Of a stretch of DNA of 5,254 nucleotides, positions 4,246-5,254 are shown piece by piece. Positions within the stretch are counted from its first letter, which is position 1, and each line of letters opens with the position of its first letter. The stretch is from positions 1 through 5,254 of the forward strand of contig JAFGOJ010000195.1 in assembly GCA_016926575.1 (NCBI GenBank). Direction: 5' to 3'. Position numbers and translations under genes: made by a program. The stretch comes from Anaerolineae bacterium (lineage in GTDB: Bacteria; Chloroflexota; Anaerolineae; B4-G1; DUEL01). The notes under the pieces are model-generated. The model was not told the DNA's origin, did no database searches, and saw only the letters and a list, made by a program, of their open reading frames with translations.

Positions 4246-5190
4246 ATGAGCGAGGAAAAAGCGATTCAAGTTCAGGATCTGCACAAACGATTCGACGATA
4301 TCTACGCCGTGAAGGGCGTCTCTTTCGCAGTCGACCGTGGGGAGATTTTCAGCCTGTTGGGCCCGAACGGCGCCGGTAAGAGCACGACGATCTCGATGCT
4401 CGCCTGTCTCCTCGCACCCGACCAGGGCGACGCCCTGGTGATGGGCCACTCGATCCGCAGCGACCAGATGGCGGTCAAAGCCTCGATCGGCGTGGTGCCC
4501 CAGGAGATTGCCCTGTACGAGGACCTCTCTGCCCACGAGAACCTCAATTTCTGGGGCAAAATGTACGGCCTGCGTGGCGCAATGCTCAAAGAGCGCGTCG
4601 ACGAGGTGCTGGACATCATCGGGCTCACCGATCGGCAGAAGGGGCAGGCGGGGAAGTTCTCCGGCGGTATGAAGCGCCGGCTGAACATCGGCATCGCGCT
4701 GCTGCATCGTCCCAAAGTGATCATCATGGACGAGCCAACGGTGGGCATCGACCCCCAGAGCCGGCGCAATATCCTCGACAGCGTCAAGGACTTCAACCGG
4801 CAGGGGATGACGGTGCTCTACACGACGCACTACATGGAAGAAGCGCAGGAGCTTTCCGATCATATCGCCATTATGGACCAGGGACAGGTCATCGCCTACG
4901 GCACGCACGACGAGTTGGTTAAGATCGTCGGTGAACTGGATCGGATCGACCTGACGATCAACGCCGAGTCGGAGCAGGTGTTGGCAAAGTGGCGCGCGAC
5001 GGAGGGCGTGCGCCAGGTCTCTGCCGAGGATGGCGCGATCACGCTCCTGGTCGACGACAGCAACCTGGTGCTGCCACACCTGTTCGAGTCGGCCAACGAG
5101 GCCCACGTGCGCATCACCTCGGTCGAGATCCAAGAGCCGAACCTGGAAGCCGTCTTCCTGCACTTGACCGGCCGCGCGCTCAGGGATTAG
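4246..5190 (+). CDS. ABC-2 type exporter, ATP-binding subunit
   Basis: Cytoplasmic ATPase subunit of an ABC-2 type exporter (DrrA/NatA/CcmA-like group); it would power a separate membrane permease. 314 residues from ATG 4246. Motifs: Walker A GPNGAGKST (39-47), Q-loop Gln86 in VVPQE, signature FSGGMKRR (138-145, a common variant of LSGGQ), Walker B VIIMDEP (158-164) with Glu163, D-loop GIDP (167-170), H-loop His195 in YTTHYMEEA. Residues about 230-314 form the C-terminal extension typical of this group, ending NLEAVFLHLTGRALRD. No membrane segment or signal peptide is present, so the permease must be another gene, most likely just right of the window. The substrate cannot be told; drugs, lipids, polysaccharides and sodium are all handled by relatives. 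It follows hypF by 62 nt on the same strand, yet nothing in the sequence ties it to hydrogenase maturation. Confidence 0.93.
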   Translation: MSEEKAIQVQDLHKRFDDIYAVKGVSFAVDRGEIFSLLGPNGAGKSTTISMLACLLAPDQGDALVMGHSIRSDQMAVKASIGVVPQEIALYEDLSAHENLNFWGKMYGLRGAMLKERVDEVLDIIGLTDRQKGQAGKFSGGMKRRLNIGIALLHRPKVIIMDEPTVGIDPQSRRNILDSVKDFNRQGMTVLYTTHYMEEAQELSDHIAIMDQGQVIAYGTHDELVKIVGELDRIDLTINAESEQVLAKWRATEGVRQVSAEDGAITLLVDDSNLVLPHLFESANEAHVRITSVEIQEPNLEAVFLHLTGRALRD

Positions 5191-5192
5191 GT

Positions 5193-5247
5193 GAATTGCG
5201 AAGTAGGCATTGCGATCTATTCCCCTTTAACTCAGGACTCGCAATTC
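5193..5247. repeat. Inverted repeat after the ABC ATPase gene
   Basis: Perfect 9-bp arms GAATTGCGA (5193-5201) and TCGCAATTC (5239-5247) are 37 nt apart, with CATTGCGATCT between them. It begins 3 nt after the stop codon. It could be a fragment of the same CATTGCGAG-type family as at 408-519, but the loop is too long for a simple terminator. The window ends 7 nt later. Confidence 0.4.
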
Positions 5248-5254
5248 CTAATTC

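Noticed and set aside
4228..5163. 311-codon open frame antisense to the ABC ATPase gene
   Set aside because: The ABC ATPase motifs on the plus strand are complete; the antisense frame has no recognisable domain and follows from codon bias.

Overview
The window is GC-rich bacterial DNA with strong G/C bias at third codon positions and many short palindromic intergenic repeats. It holds four protein genes: hypB and hypC on the minus strand, and hypF followed by an ABC exporter ATPase gene on the plus strand. The first three encode maturation factors for the NiFe(CN)2CO active site of [NiFe] hydrogenases. Repeat style, GC content and gene types would fit a member of the Chloroflexota (Anaerolineae-like), but that is an impression from memory, not a phylogenetic result. 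No hydrogenase structural gene and no hypA, hypD or hypE lies in the window.

Layout: 1-122 has no gene and carries palindromes. hypC (123-371) and hypB (539-1201) are read leftward as one unit, hypB first. The 151-nt space between hypB stop and hypC ribosome binding site region is largely filled by a compound hairpin repeat (408-519). Bases 1202-1663 separate hypB from the divergent hypF. This 462-nt stretch holds a good sigma70-type promoter for each direction, two or three palindromic repeats, and a short open, cysteine-containing in-frame extension upstream of hypB. hypF (1664-4183) is complete in all its domains. ABC ATPase (4246-5190) follows after 62 nt, and its permease would be expected to the right of the window.

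How the genes work together: HypF makes the carbamoyl-derived thiocarboxamide/cyanide ligand with HypE (not seen here). HypC is the chaperone that carries the Fe(CN)2CO unit with HypD (not seen) and binds the hydrogenase large subunit. HypB is the GTPase that helps nickel insertion with HypA (not seen). The ABC ATPase has no evident functional tie to them.

The most unusual point is that the hypF reading frame has been entered by repeats without being broken. A 103-bp palindrome (2257-2359) sits in the linker between the zinc fingers and the YrdC domain. AT-rich 8-nt-period repeats lie just after it and again inside the YrdC domain, both in the same reading frame. The last codons and the stop lie in yet another palindromic repeat. 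All catalytic and zinc-binding motifs are retained, so the protein looks functional.
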